Assembly: GCF_036880965.1 (NCBI RefSeq)
Contig: NZ_JBAJMV010000003.1
Location: 62,001 to 126,000 of the forward strand
Reading direction: 5' to 3'
DNA length: 64,000 nt
DNA from: JAUASW01 sp036880965
Lineage (GTDB): Bacteria; Pseudomonadota; Gammaproteobacteria; Burkholderiales; Burkholderiaceae_C
The translations under genes and the position numbers were made by a program. The notes beneath the pieces are model-generated. The model was not told where the DNA came from and ran no database searches. It saw only the letters and a list, made by a program, of their open reading frames with translations. Below, piece after piece: positions 42,030 through 49,884 of this stretch (positions are counted from its first letter, which is position 1; the number at the start of each line of letters is the position of its first letter).

Positions 42030-43144
42030 TGAACCCGACTCGACGCGAGGTCTTGCTGAGCATGGCTGCCCTCCTCCTGCCTCAGACGTCCGCCGCCCGC
42101 TTCCTGCATGTGGGCAGCCATGCCCCGGCGGGACGCGGGCTCTACAGCTTTGCCATCGAGGCTGACGGCAGCTTGCGCGACATCGGCATCACCGAGAACA
42201 CCCAGAGCCCGAGCTGGCTGCTGGCAGACGCGGCATCGCAACGCCTCTATGCGGCCGAAGAAAGCGGGAACGCGATCTCGGTCTATCAGCAAGACAGCCA
42301 AGGCCGGCTGGCCTTCGAGCAGCGCCTGCCCAGCGGCGGACAAGGGCCGGTGCACCTGAGCCTCGCCGCTGGTCGACTTTGGGTGGCGCACTATGGTGAT
42401 GCGCGCTTTGCCGGCTTGTCGGTGCTTGCCGATGGCAGCCTGGCCCCTGCGATTTCATGGGACGGCTGCCGCGGCCCCGACCGTCGCCCCGGCCCCGAGC
42501 AGGCGCTGCGTGCGCCGCGCGGCAGCCAGGCGCGCAGCGGGCATGACGCGCCGCATGGCCACATGATCCAGGCCAGCCCCGATGGCCGCTGGCTGCTGGG
42601 CACCGACCTCGGCCGCGACCGGCTGCTGGTCTGGCCGCTCGTGAAGGACCTGCCGCCACCGCCGGCCAGCGAGCTGATGCTGAGCCCGGGCTCCGGCCCT
42701 CGCCACTTTGTCTTTCATCCGCAAGACGGCAGTCTGGTCTATGTGCTGCAGGAAGAGTCCTGCACCCTGTCCACTGTGCGGCTGCTGCCCGAAGGCCCGC
42801 AACTGCTGGACGAGCGCTCGGTGCTGCCGGCCGGCTTCGCTGGCACCAGCTATGCGTCCGACCTCGTGCTGGCGCCCGGCGGCCGGCATCTCTATGCCTT
42901 GAACCGGCTCTACGACAGCATTGCGGTGCTGGCCATCGACACGCCCGAGCAGCCGCGCCTGATCGACCACCACTGGACCCGCGGCAGCTACCCGCGCAAT
43001 GCCTGCGTTGTCGGCAGTTCGCTGTGGGTCAGCAACCAGCGCAGCGATCAGTTGAGCCACTTCGATGTGAGCCGCCCCGAGCAGCCCCGCTTCAGCGGCA
43101 TGCAGGTCCCGGTGCCCAGCCCAGCGGGTATTTGCGCGAGCTGA
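42029..43144 (+). CDS. Exported beta-propeller protein, 6-phosphogluconolactonase (lactonase) family
   Basis: A 371-residue protein. The Tat-like signal TRREVLLSMAALLLPQTSA predicts export to the periplasm. The body is a seven-bladed propeller of the YbhE/lactonase_7-bladed type: VGSHAPAGRGLYSFAIE, SPSWLLADAASQRLYAAEE, GRGPVHLSL-like blade turns, HGHMIQASPDGRWLLGTDLG, SGPRHFVFHPQDG and LVLAPGGRHLYALNR. ATG 42029 overlaps the preceding stop; the much longer open frame upstream is only an out-of-phase shadow of the neighbours. Some family members hydrolyse lactones, others have no known activity. Coupled to the NagX-like gene. Confidence 0.83.
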   Translation: MNPTRREVLLSMAALLLPQTSAARFLHVGSHAPAGRGLYSFAIEADGSLRDIGITENTQSPSWLLADAASQRLYAAEESGNAISVYQQDSQGRLAFEQRLPSGGQGPVHLSLAAGRLWVAHYGDARFAGLSVLADGSLAPAISWDGCRGPDRRPGPEQALRAPRGSQARSGHDAPHGHMIQASPDGRWLLGTDLGRDRLLVWPLVKDLPPPPASELMLSPGSGPRHFVFHPQDGSLVYVLQEESCTLSTVRLLPEGPQLLDERSVLPAGFAGTSYASDLVLAPGGRHLYALNRLYDSIAVLAIDTPEQPRLIDHHWTRGSYPRNACVVGSSLWVSNQRSDQLSHFDVSRPEQPRFSGMQVPVPSPAGICAS

Positions 43145-43199
43145 GCGCCTGAGGGCCAAGGTGCCGGACAATCGAGGGCTGTCGCGCCCTTGCCCCCCG

Positions 43200-45107
43200 A
43201 TGTCGTCTCCTGCCCCCACCTCCCTGCGCATCCTCAGCGTCATCCCGCCGATGACGCAATTGAACACGCCCTACCCGTCCACCGCCTACCTGACCGGCTT
43301 TCTGCGCTCGCGCGGTTTCGCCGATGCGGCGCAGGAGGACCTGGCGTTGGCTCTGGTGCTGCGGCTGCTCTCGCGCCCAGGTCTGGAGAAGCTGCTGGAG
43401 CTGAGCGAAGCGGTGGCGCGACCCTCGGCCAAGTTGCGCAGCTTCATCGCCCAGGGCGCGCGCTACATCGCCACCATCGATGCGGTGCTGGCCTTCCTGC
43501 AGGGCCGCGACGCCACGCTGGCTCATCGCATCAACACGCGCGGTTTTCTACCGGAAGGCCCACGCTTCGAGACGCTGGAAGCCTATGCCGACGATGGCAG
43601 CGGCGATCCGCTCTCCTGGGCCTTTGGAGCACTGGGACTGCAGGACCGCGCCCGCCACCTCGCCACGCTCTACCTGAACGACCTGGCTGACGTGCTGCGC
43701 GAAGCGGTGGACCCGCGCTTCGAGTTCGTCCGCTATGCCGAGCAACTGGCCACCAGCCAGCCGAGCTTTGATCCGCTGCACCAGGCCTTGCTGGCAGCGC
43801 CGAACTGGGTGGATGAAACCTTGCAGGCGCTGACCATCGAGGCGCTGGAGCGACACAAGCCGGAGCTGCTGTTGCTCTCCGTCCCCTTCCCAGGTGCGGT
43901 CTATGCAGCCCTGCGAATCGCGCAGACGGTCAAGGCGCAGAACCCCACCATCAAGATCGTGCTAGGCGGCGGCTTCGTCAACACCGAGCTGCGCGAGCTG
44001 AGCGAGGCGCGCGTGTTCGACTTCGTTGACTACGTGACCCTGGATGCCGGCGAGCGGCCGCTGCTGGCGCTGATCGAGCACCTTGCTGGCAAGCGCTCGC
44101 AGCAACGCCTGGTGCGCACCTTCATCCGGGATGAAGCAGGCGACGTGAAGTACGTGAACTTTGTCGAGCCCGACGTGCCTTTCGCGGACGTCGGTACGCC
44201 CACCTGGGATGGACTGCCGCTCGAGCGCTACCTGTCGCTGCTGGACATGCTCAATCCGATGAACCGGTTGTGGAGCGACGGCCGCTGGAACAAGCTGACC
44301 GTGGCCCATGGCTGCTACTGGAAGAAGTGCAGCTTCTGCGACGTCACGCTGGACTACATCTCGCGCTACGACGCGGCTTCCGCCGAACTGCTGGTGGACC
44401 GCATCGAGGCCATCGTGGCCGAGACCGGCCAGACGGGATTCCATTTCGTGGACGAAGCAGCCCCGCCGAAATCATTGAAGGCCCTGGCCGCCGAACTGCA
44501 GAAGCGCGGCACGGCGGTGAGCTGGTGGGGCAATGTGCGCTTCGAGAAGACCTTCACGCCCGAGCTCTGCCAGCAGTTGGCGAACAGCGGCTGCATCGCG
44601 ATCTCCGGCGGCCTCGAAGTCGCCTCGGACCGCTTGCTGAACCTGATGCAGAAAGGCGTGTCGGTCGAGCAGGTGGCTCGTGTCACCAAGGCCTTCAGCG
44701 ACGCCGGCATCCTCGTGCATGCCTACCTGATGTACGGCTTCCCGACGCAGACGGTGCAGGACACGGTCGATGCGCTGGAATATGTGCGGCAGCTGTTCGA
44801 GAACGGCTGCATCCAGAGCGGCTTCTTCCACCGCTTTGCCTGCACCGTGCATTCGCCCGTCGGCCAGAAACCCGAAGACTTCGGTGTGAAGCTGCTGCCG
44901 CTGCCTGAGAGCCCGTTCGCGAAGAACGACGTCGGCTTCATCGACCCCACGGGCGTGGACCACGACCAGCTGGGCGTGGCGCTGAAGAAGGCAATCTACA
45001 ACTTCATGCACGGCATCGGCCTGGAAGACGATGTGCGGCGCTGGTTCCCATTCAAGGTGCCGCGTCCCACGGTGGCGCGACACAAGATCGCCAGGGCGCT
45101 GGGCTAG
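43200..45107 (+). CDS. Radical SAM protein with N-terminal B12-binding-like domain
   Basis: A 635-residue protein. The N-terminal half looks like a cobalamin-binding-type domain (LLLSVPFPGAVYAALRIAQ, IKIVLGGGFVNTELRE). The radical SAM domain starts near 365 with HGCYWKKCSFCD: Cys372, Cys377 and Cys380, i.e. C-x4-C-x2-C instead of the usual C-x3-C-x2-C. Later blocks FHFVDEAAPPKSLKALA, AISGGLEVASDRLLNLMQKG and AYLMYGFPTQTVQDTVDAL are typical of this class. The N-terminal ~180 residues are long and helical. ATG 43200 is used; a GTG at 43161 is in frame. No precursor peptide or partner gene is adjacent. Confidence 0.85.
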   Translation: MSSPAPTSLRILSVIPPMTQLNTPYPSTAYLTGFLRSRGFADAAQEDLALALVLRLLSRPGLEKLLELSEAVARPSAKLRSFIAQGARYIATIDAVLAFLQGRDATLAHRINTRGFLPEGPRFETLEAYADDGSGDPLSWAFGALGLQDRARHLATLYLNDLADVLREAVDPRFEFVRYAEQLATSQPSFDPLHQALLAAPNWVDETLQALTIEALERHKPELLLLSVPFPGAVYAALRIAQTVKAQNPTIKIVLGGGFVNTELRELSEARVFDFVDYVTLDAGERPLLALIEHLAGKRSQQRLVRTFIRDEAGDVKYVNFVEPDVPFADVGTPTWDGLPLERYLSLLDMLNPMNRLWSDGRWNKLTVAHGCYWKKCSFCDVTLDYISRYDAASAELLVDRIEAIVAETGQTGFHFVDEAAPPKSLKALAAELQKRGTAVSWWGNVRFEKTFTPELCQQLANSGCIAISGGLEVASDRLLNLMQKGVSVEQVARVTKAFSDAGILVHAYLMYGFPTQTVQDTVDALEYVRQLFENGCIQSGFFHRFACTVHSPVGQKPEDFGVKLLPLPESPFAKNDVGFIDPTGVDHDQLGVALKKAIYNFMHGIGLEDDVRRWFPFKVPRPTVARHKIARALG

Positions 45108-45145
45108 CGGCAACGGACCCGGCCCACAGCGGTGGGCGGGCTTGA

Positions 45146-46384
45146 TCAGGCCTTGGCCTTCAAGCTGTCCTTGTCGAATCCCGCCAATCGCTTGTAGCGC
45201 AGGGACATGGCTTCCAGCGTCTCTCGGGGAATCACTTCATCGATGCTGCTGAAGCCCTGTGGCGCCCGTGATTCGGCGAGCTGCATCACCTGCTCGGGCC
45301 CGTTCATGCGGTTGCGCAGCACGATGCCGGTGGTCCTGGGCAGGCGCTCGGCCTCGTACTCGCGCAGCGCGTAGGGCGTGTCGGCGTCGTCGGCCAGGCA
45401 GTCGGCCAGGTAGCGCGCATCGAGAATGGCCTGCGCACTGCCGTTGGAGCCTATCGGGTACATCGGATGCGCGGCATCGCCCAGGAGCGTGACGCGGCCG
45501 AAGGTCCAGCGCGGCAAGGGGTCACGATCGACCAGCGGGAATTCGTAGATTTCCTTCGCGCCGTCAATGATGGCGGGAATGTCGATCCAGTTCCATTTCC
45601 AATCTTGGAACGGTGCCGCGAAGACCGACTTGTCGACCTTTCGGTTCCAGTCGGTGCTGGGCAGTTCGCCGCCCGGCACGCGCAGCTCGGCGATCCAGTT
45701 GATCAGTGAACGCCCCTCGCGACGCAAGGGTTCGGAGATCGGGTAGCAGACGAACTTCTGGTCCTGGTGGCCGGCCATGAACATGCTGCGGCCATCCATG
45801 TAGGGCTCCGCTTCAGTCACCGCACGCCACAGCATGCGCCCCGAGAAACGCGGCTGATCGCCACTCGGGTAGAGGAACTTGCGCAGCGAGGAATGGATGC
45901 CGTCGGCGCCGACCAGCACATCGCATTCGGACTGCACCGTCACGCCGTCTGCGCGGCGCATGAAGCAGGCGACGACCTTGTCGGTGCCTTGCTCGAAAGA
46001 GGCAAAAGCGTGGCCGGCGTGCACCTTGTCGCGGCCAATGCGCTCCTGCACTGTCGCCAGCAAAGTCATCTGCAAATCGCCGCGGTGGATCGAGAACTGC
46101 GGGAAGTCGTAGCCGGCCGCGCGGCCCCGCGGTTCGCGCCAGATCTCCTGACCGAACTTGTTGAAGTAGGCGAGCGTGGAGGTTTCTATCGCGTGGGCGG
46201 CCAGAGCGTCTTCCAGCCCGAGCCGGCACAGCTGCTGGCTGGCGTGTGGCAGCAAGTTGATGCCGACGCCGAGCGGCTTGATTTCACCGACGGCCTCGAA
46301 CAACTCCACCTCGATGCCGCGCTCATGAAGCATCAGCGCCAGGCTGAGCCCGCCGATACCGGCCCCTGCAATCGTGACTTTCAC
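45146..46384 (-). CDS. FAD-dependent monooxygenase (PHBH/salicylate hydroxylase-like)
   Basis: A 412-residue class A flavoprotein monooxygenase. Dinucleotide-binding GAGIGGLSLAL (7-17), the DG motif region CDVLVGADGIHSSLRKFL, and the GD motif RVTLLGDAAHPMYPIGSNGSAQAI. Such enzymes hydroxylate aromatic acids or quinolone/phenazine-type rings with NAD(P)H. The start is GTG 46384 with GGAGAG five bases upstream. It is divergent from a MarR-type gene with a perfect palindrome between, so an aromatic inducer is likely. The substrate is not readable; PhzS-like and salicylate hydroxylase-like roles are both possible. Confidence 0.87.
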   Translation of the reverse strand: MKVTIAGAGIGGLSLALMLHERGIEVELFEAVGEIKPLGVGINLLPHASQQLCRLGLEDALAAHAIETSTLAYFNKFGQEIWREPRGRAAGYDFPQFSIHRGDLQMTLLATVQERIGRDKVHAGHAFASFEQGTDKVVACFMRRADGVTVQSECDVLVGADGIHSSLRKFLYPSGDQPRFSGRMLWRAVTEAEPYMDGRSMFMAGHQDQKFVCYPISEPLRREGRSLINWIAELRVPGGELPSTDWNRKVDKSVFAAPFQDWKWNWIDIPAIIDGAKEIYEFPLVDRDPLPRWTFGRVTLLGDAAHPMYPIGSNGSAQAILDARYLADCLADDADTPYALREYEAERLPRTTGIVLRNRMNGPEQVMQLAESRAPQGFSSIDEVIPRETLEAMSLRYKRLAGFDKDSLKAKA

Positions 46385-46437
46385 GCCGCTCTCCGTTTCC
46401 TGTTGCTGATGCTGCGTCGCAAGATGACATGCGCGCT

Positions 46438-46462
46438 TAATTGTTATAGCCTATAACAATTA
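46438..46462. promoter_or_regulatory. Perfect 25-bp palindrome, candidate MarR operator
   Basis: Arms TAATTGTTATAG and CTATAACAATTA flank a central C; all 12 positions pair. It is an AT-rich island in GC-rich DNA, placed between the monooxygenase (start 46384) and MarR (start 46519) genes. Dyads containing TTGTTATA are common MarR-family operators, so the adjacent regulator probably represses both genes here. Confidence 0.8.
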
Positions 46463-46518
46463 TCTCAACGAACACAAGCGTCGAGCAGGCAAAAGATGGA
46501 CAAGACCCAGGAGACGGA

Positions 46519-46977
46519 TTGACCCAGCGCATCCATTTCAATGCCCGTATAGAAGGCGTGGAGTACGACGTGCTCGACGAGCTGGTCGGCTATGCGGTGC
46601 GTCGCGCGCAGCTGTCGATCTACGAAGACTTCGCCGCGACGATGGACGGGGAAGAGATCACGCCGCAGCGCTTCTCGTCGCTGGTGATTGTTGAAAACAA
46701 CCCCGGCATCTCACAAACGCGCCTGGCCGAGGTGATGGGCATCGCGCGCTCCGGCGTGGTCGCGATCATCGATGGCTTCGAGGAGAAAGGCCTGATCGAG
46801 CGCCAGGCCTCCGGCGACCGCCGCTCCTACAGCCTGCTGCTCACCAAGGCCGGCGCGCGCCAGCTCAAGCGCTACAAGCAGGCCGTGAAAGAGCATGACG
46901 AGCGCATCTCGGCCGCGCTGAACCAGGCCGAGAAGAAGCAGCTGTGCGCACTGCTGCGCAAGCTGTGTCCTCCCTGA
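46519..46977 (+). CDS. MarR-family transcriptional regulator
   Basis: A 152-residue winged-helix regulator. The DNA-binding region runs SLVIVENNPGISQTRLAEVM, GIARSGVVAIIDGFEEKGLIERQ, then the wing SGDRRSYSLLLTKAG. The TTG start at 46519 is supported by AGGAG five bases before it and by the absence of another suitable start. A nine-codon mini-ORF (ATG 46496, stop 46520-46522) ends on this start codon. It probably represses itself and the divergent monooxygenase through the palindrome at 46438. The binding-protein gene follows by 53 bases, likely in the same transcript. Confidence 0.9.
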   Translation: MTQRIHFNARIEGVEYDVLDELVGYAVRRAQLSIYEDFAATMDGEEITPQRFSSLVIVENNPGISQTRLAEVMGIARSGVVAIIDGFEEKGLIERQASGDRRSYSLLLTKAGARQLKRYKQAVKEHDERISAALNQAEKKQLCALLRKLCPP

Positions 46978-47030
46978 TCCGAAGGCAGGCCGCGCAAGCC
47001 GCAGCCGATTCAACCCACCCAGGAGACATC

Positions 47031-48173
47031 ATGAAGAAGAAGTCCATCCGACCGCTCGTTGCGGCAGTCCTGAGCACACTCGCCTTCGGCGCCGCGCAGG
47101 CCGAGATCACCATCGGCGTGAGCCTGCCACTGACCGGGCCGGCCTCGGGTCTGGGCATTCCGACCAGGAACGGCATCTCCCTGTGGCCCGACACCATTGG
47201 CGGAGAGAAGGTCCGGCTGATCATCCTGGACGATGCCTCGGATGCGACGCAGTCGGTCAAGAACGGTCGCCGCTTCATCACCGAAGACAAGGTGGACGTG
47301 ATCGTCGGCTCCACCGCCACGCCGGCCTCCATCGCGCTGTCGGTCGTGGCGGCCGAGGGCCAGACGGTGCAGATCTCGACCTCGCCGGTCGATCTGCCCG
47401 AAGGCAAGGACGCCTGGACCTTCCGCGTCGCACAGTCCACGCCGCTGATGGCCTCCGCGCTGATCGAGCACATGAAGAAGAGCGGCATCAAGAGCTACGC
47501 CTACCTCGGCTACTCGGACGCCTATGGTGAAACCTGGCTGAAGTCCTTCGATGCGCTGGCGGCGAAGGCTGGGCTGGCATCGTTGGCCACGGAACGCTTC
47601 GCACGGTCTGACACCAGCGTGACGGCGCAAGCGCTGAAGGTCACCATGGCGCAGCCGGACGCCATCCTGATCGGCGCCTCCGGCAGTGGCTCGGCGATGC
47701 CGCACAAGGCCATCGTGGAGCGGGGCTACAAGGGCAAGATCTACCAGACCCACGGCGCCGCCTCGCGCGACCTGATACGCCTGGGCGGCAAGGAGGTGGA
47801 TGGTGCCATCGTGGTGGCGGGCCTGGCAGTGATGCCGGAATCGCTGCCGGCGGCGCATCCGTCCAAGAAGCTGGCGACCGAGTTCGTCGAGCGCTATGAG
47901 CAGCAGTTCGGCGCGGGCACGCGCAATCAGTTCTCGGCCCATGGCTACGACGCGCAGCTGCTCCTGCAGGCGGCAGTGCCGGTGGCGCTCAAGAAGGCCA
48001 AGCCCGGCACGCCCGAATTCCGCGCCGCGCTCAAGGAGGCGCTGGAGAACAGCAAGGGCGTGACGATCACCCAGGGCGTGATCCGCTACTCGGCCAAGGA
48101 CCACTGGGGCCTGGAAGACAACGCCCGCGTGCTGCTGACCATCGACAAGGGCGACTGGAAGCTGGCGAACTGA
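47031..48173 (+). CDS. Branched-chain amino acid-type (LivJ-like) periplasmic binding protein
   Basis: A 380-residue exported protein. The signal peptide PLVAAVLSTLAFGAAQA is cleaved before EITIGVSLPLTGPASGLG, the standard Peripla_BP_6 opening. Other family parts: VRLIILDDASDATQSVKNGRR, IVGSTATPASIALSVVAAEG and YAYLGYSDAYGETWL. AGGAGA lies before ATG 47031. No permease or ATPase genes are adjacent. Orphan binding proteins of this type are frequent in Burkholderiales beside aromatic-compound genes, so the cargo may be the inducer or substrate of the monooxygenase across the palindrome. Confidence 0.87.
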   Translation: MKKKSIRPLVAAVLSTLAFGAAQAEITIGVSLPLTGPASGLGIPTRNGISLWPDTIGGEKVRLIILDDASDATQSVKNGRRFITEDKVDVIVGSTATPASIALSVVAAEGQTVQISTSPVDLPEGKDAWTFRVAQSTPLMASALIEHMKKSGIKSYAYLGYSDAYGETWLKSFDALAAKAGLASLATERFARSDTSVTAQALKVTMAQPDAILIGASGSGSAMPHKAIVERGYKGKIYQTHGAASRDLIRLGGKEVDGAIVVAGLAVMPESLPAAHPSKKLATEFVERYEQQFGAGTRNQFSAHGYDAQLLLQAAVPVALKKAKPGTPEFRAALKEALENSKGVTITQGVIRYSAKDHWGLEDNARVLLTIDKGDWKLAN

Positions 48174-48252
48174 GCCGCGGGTAAGCCACTAGCGAGCCGG
48201 CGCCCCCTGGCAACAAAGCTTTGCACACAGGCAATGCCGGCTTGATCGACAC

Positions 48253-48288
48253 TTGCGACTCTGCGGACCTGGCAGTACGGAGTCGCAA
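48253..48288 (+). promoter_or_regulatory. Hairpin that would mask the DUF1800 ribosome-binding site
   Basis: TTGCGACTC (48253-48261) is the exact reverse complement of GAGTCGCAA (48280-48288). The right arm overlaps the GGAG at 48279-48282, the only Shine-Dalgarno candidate for ATG 48290. Folding would hide the ribosome site. The 18-base loop has no further clear pairing. The same symmetry could instead be a protein-binding site. Confidence 0.4.
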
Positions 48289-48289
48289 A

Positions 48290-49870
48290 ATGAAACTCAC
48301 AAGAAGACAAGCCCTCCAGGGCATTTCGTTGGCATCGGCCCTGCCATTGGCAGGCAGCATCAGCTGGGCCCAGGCTCCGCGCCTGAGCGCCGATGAGAAG
48401 GCCCTGCATGCGCTGAACCGCCTGGGCTACGGCCCGCGGCCCAGCGACATCACGGCGATCAGGCAGCACGGGGCGGAGCGCTGGCTGCAGTCCTTTCTTG
48501 CTGCGCAACTGGAGCCTGCCAAGCTGGCCCCGCCCGAGGCGCTGAAAGCCCGGCTCGCCGCGCTCGATACGCAAAGGCTCAGCCAGGGCGAATTGATCGG
48601 CCGTTACCGCGAGGCCACGCAGGCCAACCGCGTGGCCAGGCGCGAAGCTGCTGCCATGGACGGCAAGGCCGACAACGCCAAGGTGCAGGAGGCGCAGGCC
48701 AATGCCCGCCGCGAGCTGGTGCGGCCCGTGCTGGCGCAGGCCGGCCAGGCGCGGCTGTTGCGCGCCATCGACAGCCCGGCCCAGCTGGAGGAAGTGCTGG
48801 TCGAATTCTGGTTCAACCACTTCAATGTCTTCGCCGGCAAGGGGCCGGTGTCGGTGCTGGTCGGTTCCTACGAGCGCGAGGCGATCCGGCCCTTTGTGCT
48901 CGGCCGCTTCCGCGACATGCTGGCCGCCACGGCCAAGCATCCGGCCATGTTGATCTATCTGGACAATGTCCAGAGCGTGAAGACCGGCTACCAGCCGCCG
49001 GGCCGCCAGGCGCGCGCCAACCCGAATGCCCAGAGACTGACCGGCCTCAACGAGAACTACGCCCGCGAGCTGATGGAGTTGCACACGCTGGGCGTGGACG
49101 GTGGCTACAGCCAGCGCGACGTGACCGAACTGGCGCGCATGCTGACCGGATGGACCGTCGACTACCGCGCGGCGCAGAGGGGCACGAAGGGCGCGCTGTT
49201 CGAATTCGACCCGCGCCGCCACGACGGCGGCACCAAGCAATGGCTGGGTCGCACGGTGACCGGCAATGCGCAGGGCGAAGGCGAAATGGCGCTGGACGTG
49301 CTGGCCAGCCATCCGGCCACCGCCAGGCATCTGGCCTTCAAGCTGGCGCAGGCCTTTGTGTCTGACCAGCCGCCGCCGGCCCTGGTGCAGCGCCTGGCCG
49401 ACCGATTCCTCGCCACCCAGGGCGACCTGAAAGCTGTCACGCAGACCCTGATCACTTCGGAAGAGTTCTGGAGCCGCGAGGCCTATGGCGCGAAGTTCAA
49501 GACGCCCTACCAGTACGTCCTGAGCAGCCTGCGCGCGCTGGACGTGAGCACGCCGGCCGACGTGGCGCCGCTGATGCAGTTGCTGGCCCAGGCCGGCATG
49601 CCGCTTTACGGTTCGCAGACGCCCGATGGCTACAAGAACACGGCCGCCGCGTGGATGAATCCGGAAGCGCTGGCCCAGCGCGTGCAATTCGCCTCCACCT
49701 TGTCGGAGCGGCGCATGCGCCGCGGCACCAACGCCAACCTGGATAGCCAGGCGCTGATCAACACCCTGGGCCCTCTGCTCAGCGACAGCACCCGCAAGAG
49801 CATCGCCGCCGAGCCTGCTGCCATGCAGCTCACGCTCGCATTGGGCAGCCCCGACTTCATGCGCCGCTGA
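48290..49870 (+). CDS. DUF1800 domain protein, Tat-exported
   Basis: A 526-residue protein starting MKLTRRQALQGISLASALPLAGS (split as LTRRQALQG and ISLASALPLAGS), a twin-arginine-type signal. The DUF1800 core shows LNRLGYGPRPSDITAI, EEVLVEFWFNHFNVFAGKG, NENYARELMELHTLGVDGGYSQ, DVTELARMLTGW and HPATARHLAFKLAQAFVSD. ATG 48290 gives the Tat signal; an in-frame ATG at 48221 is rejected. DUF1800 and DUF1501 genes are commonly found side by side, as here (14-base gap), so the two proteins probably act together. Biochemical function unknown. Confidence 0.9.
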   Translation: MKLTRRQALQGISLASALPLAGSISWAQAPRLSADEKALHALNRLGYGPRPSDITAIRQHGAERWLQSFLAAQLEPAKLAPPEALKARLAALDTQRLSQGELIGRYREATQANRVARREAAAMDGKADNAKVQEAQANARRELVRPVLAQAGQARLLRAIDSPAQLEEVLVEFWFNHFNVFAGKGPVSVLVGSYEREAIRPFVLGRFRDMLAATAKHPAMLIYLDNVQSVKTGYQPPGRQARANPNAQRLTGLNENYARELMELHTLGVDGGYSQRDVTELARMLTGWTVDYRAAQRGTKGALFEFDPRRHDGGTKQWLGRTVTGNAQGEGEMALDVLASHPATARHLAFKLAQAFVSDQPPPALVQRLADRFLATQGDLKAVTQTLITSEEFWSREAYGAKFKTPYQYVLSSLRALDVSTPADVAPLMQLLAQAGMPLYGSQTPDGYKNTAAAWMNPEALAQRVQFASTLSERRMRRGTNANLDSQALINTLGPLLSDSTRKSIAAEPAAMQLTLALGSPDFMRR

Positions 49871-49884
49871 AGGAAGCACACATC

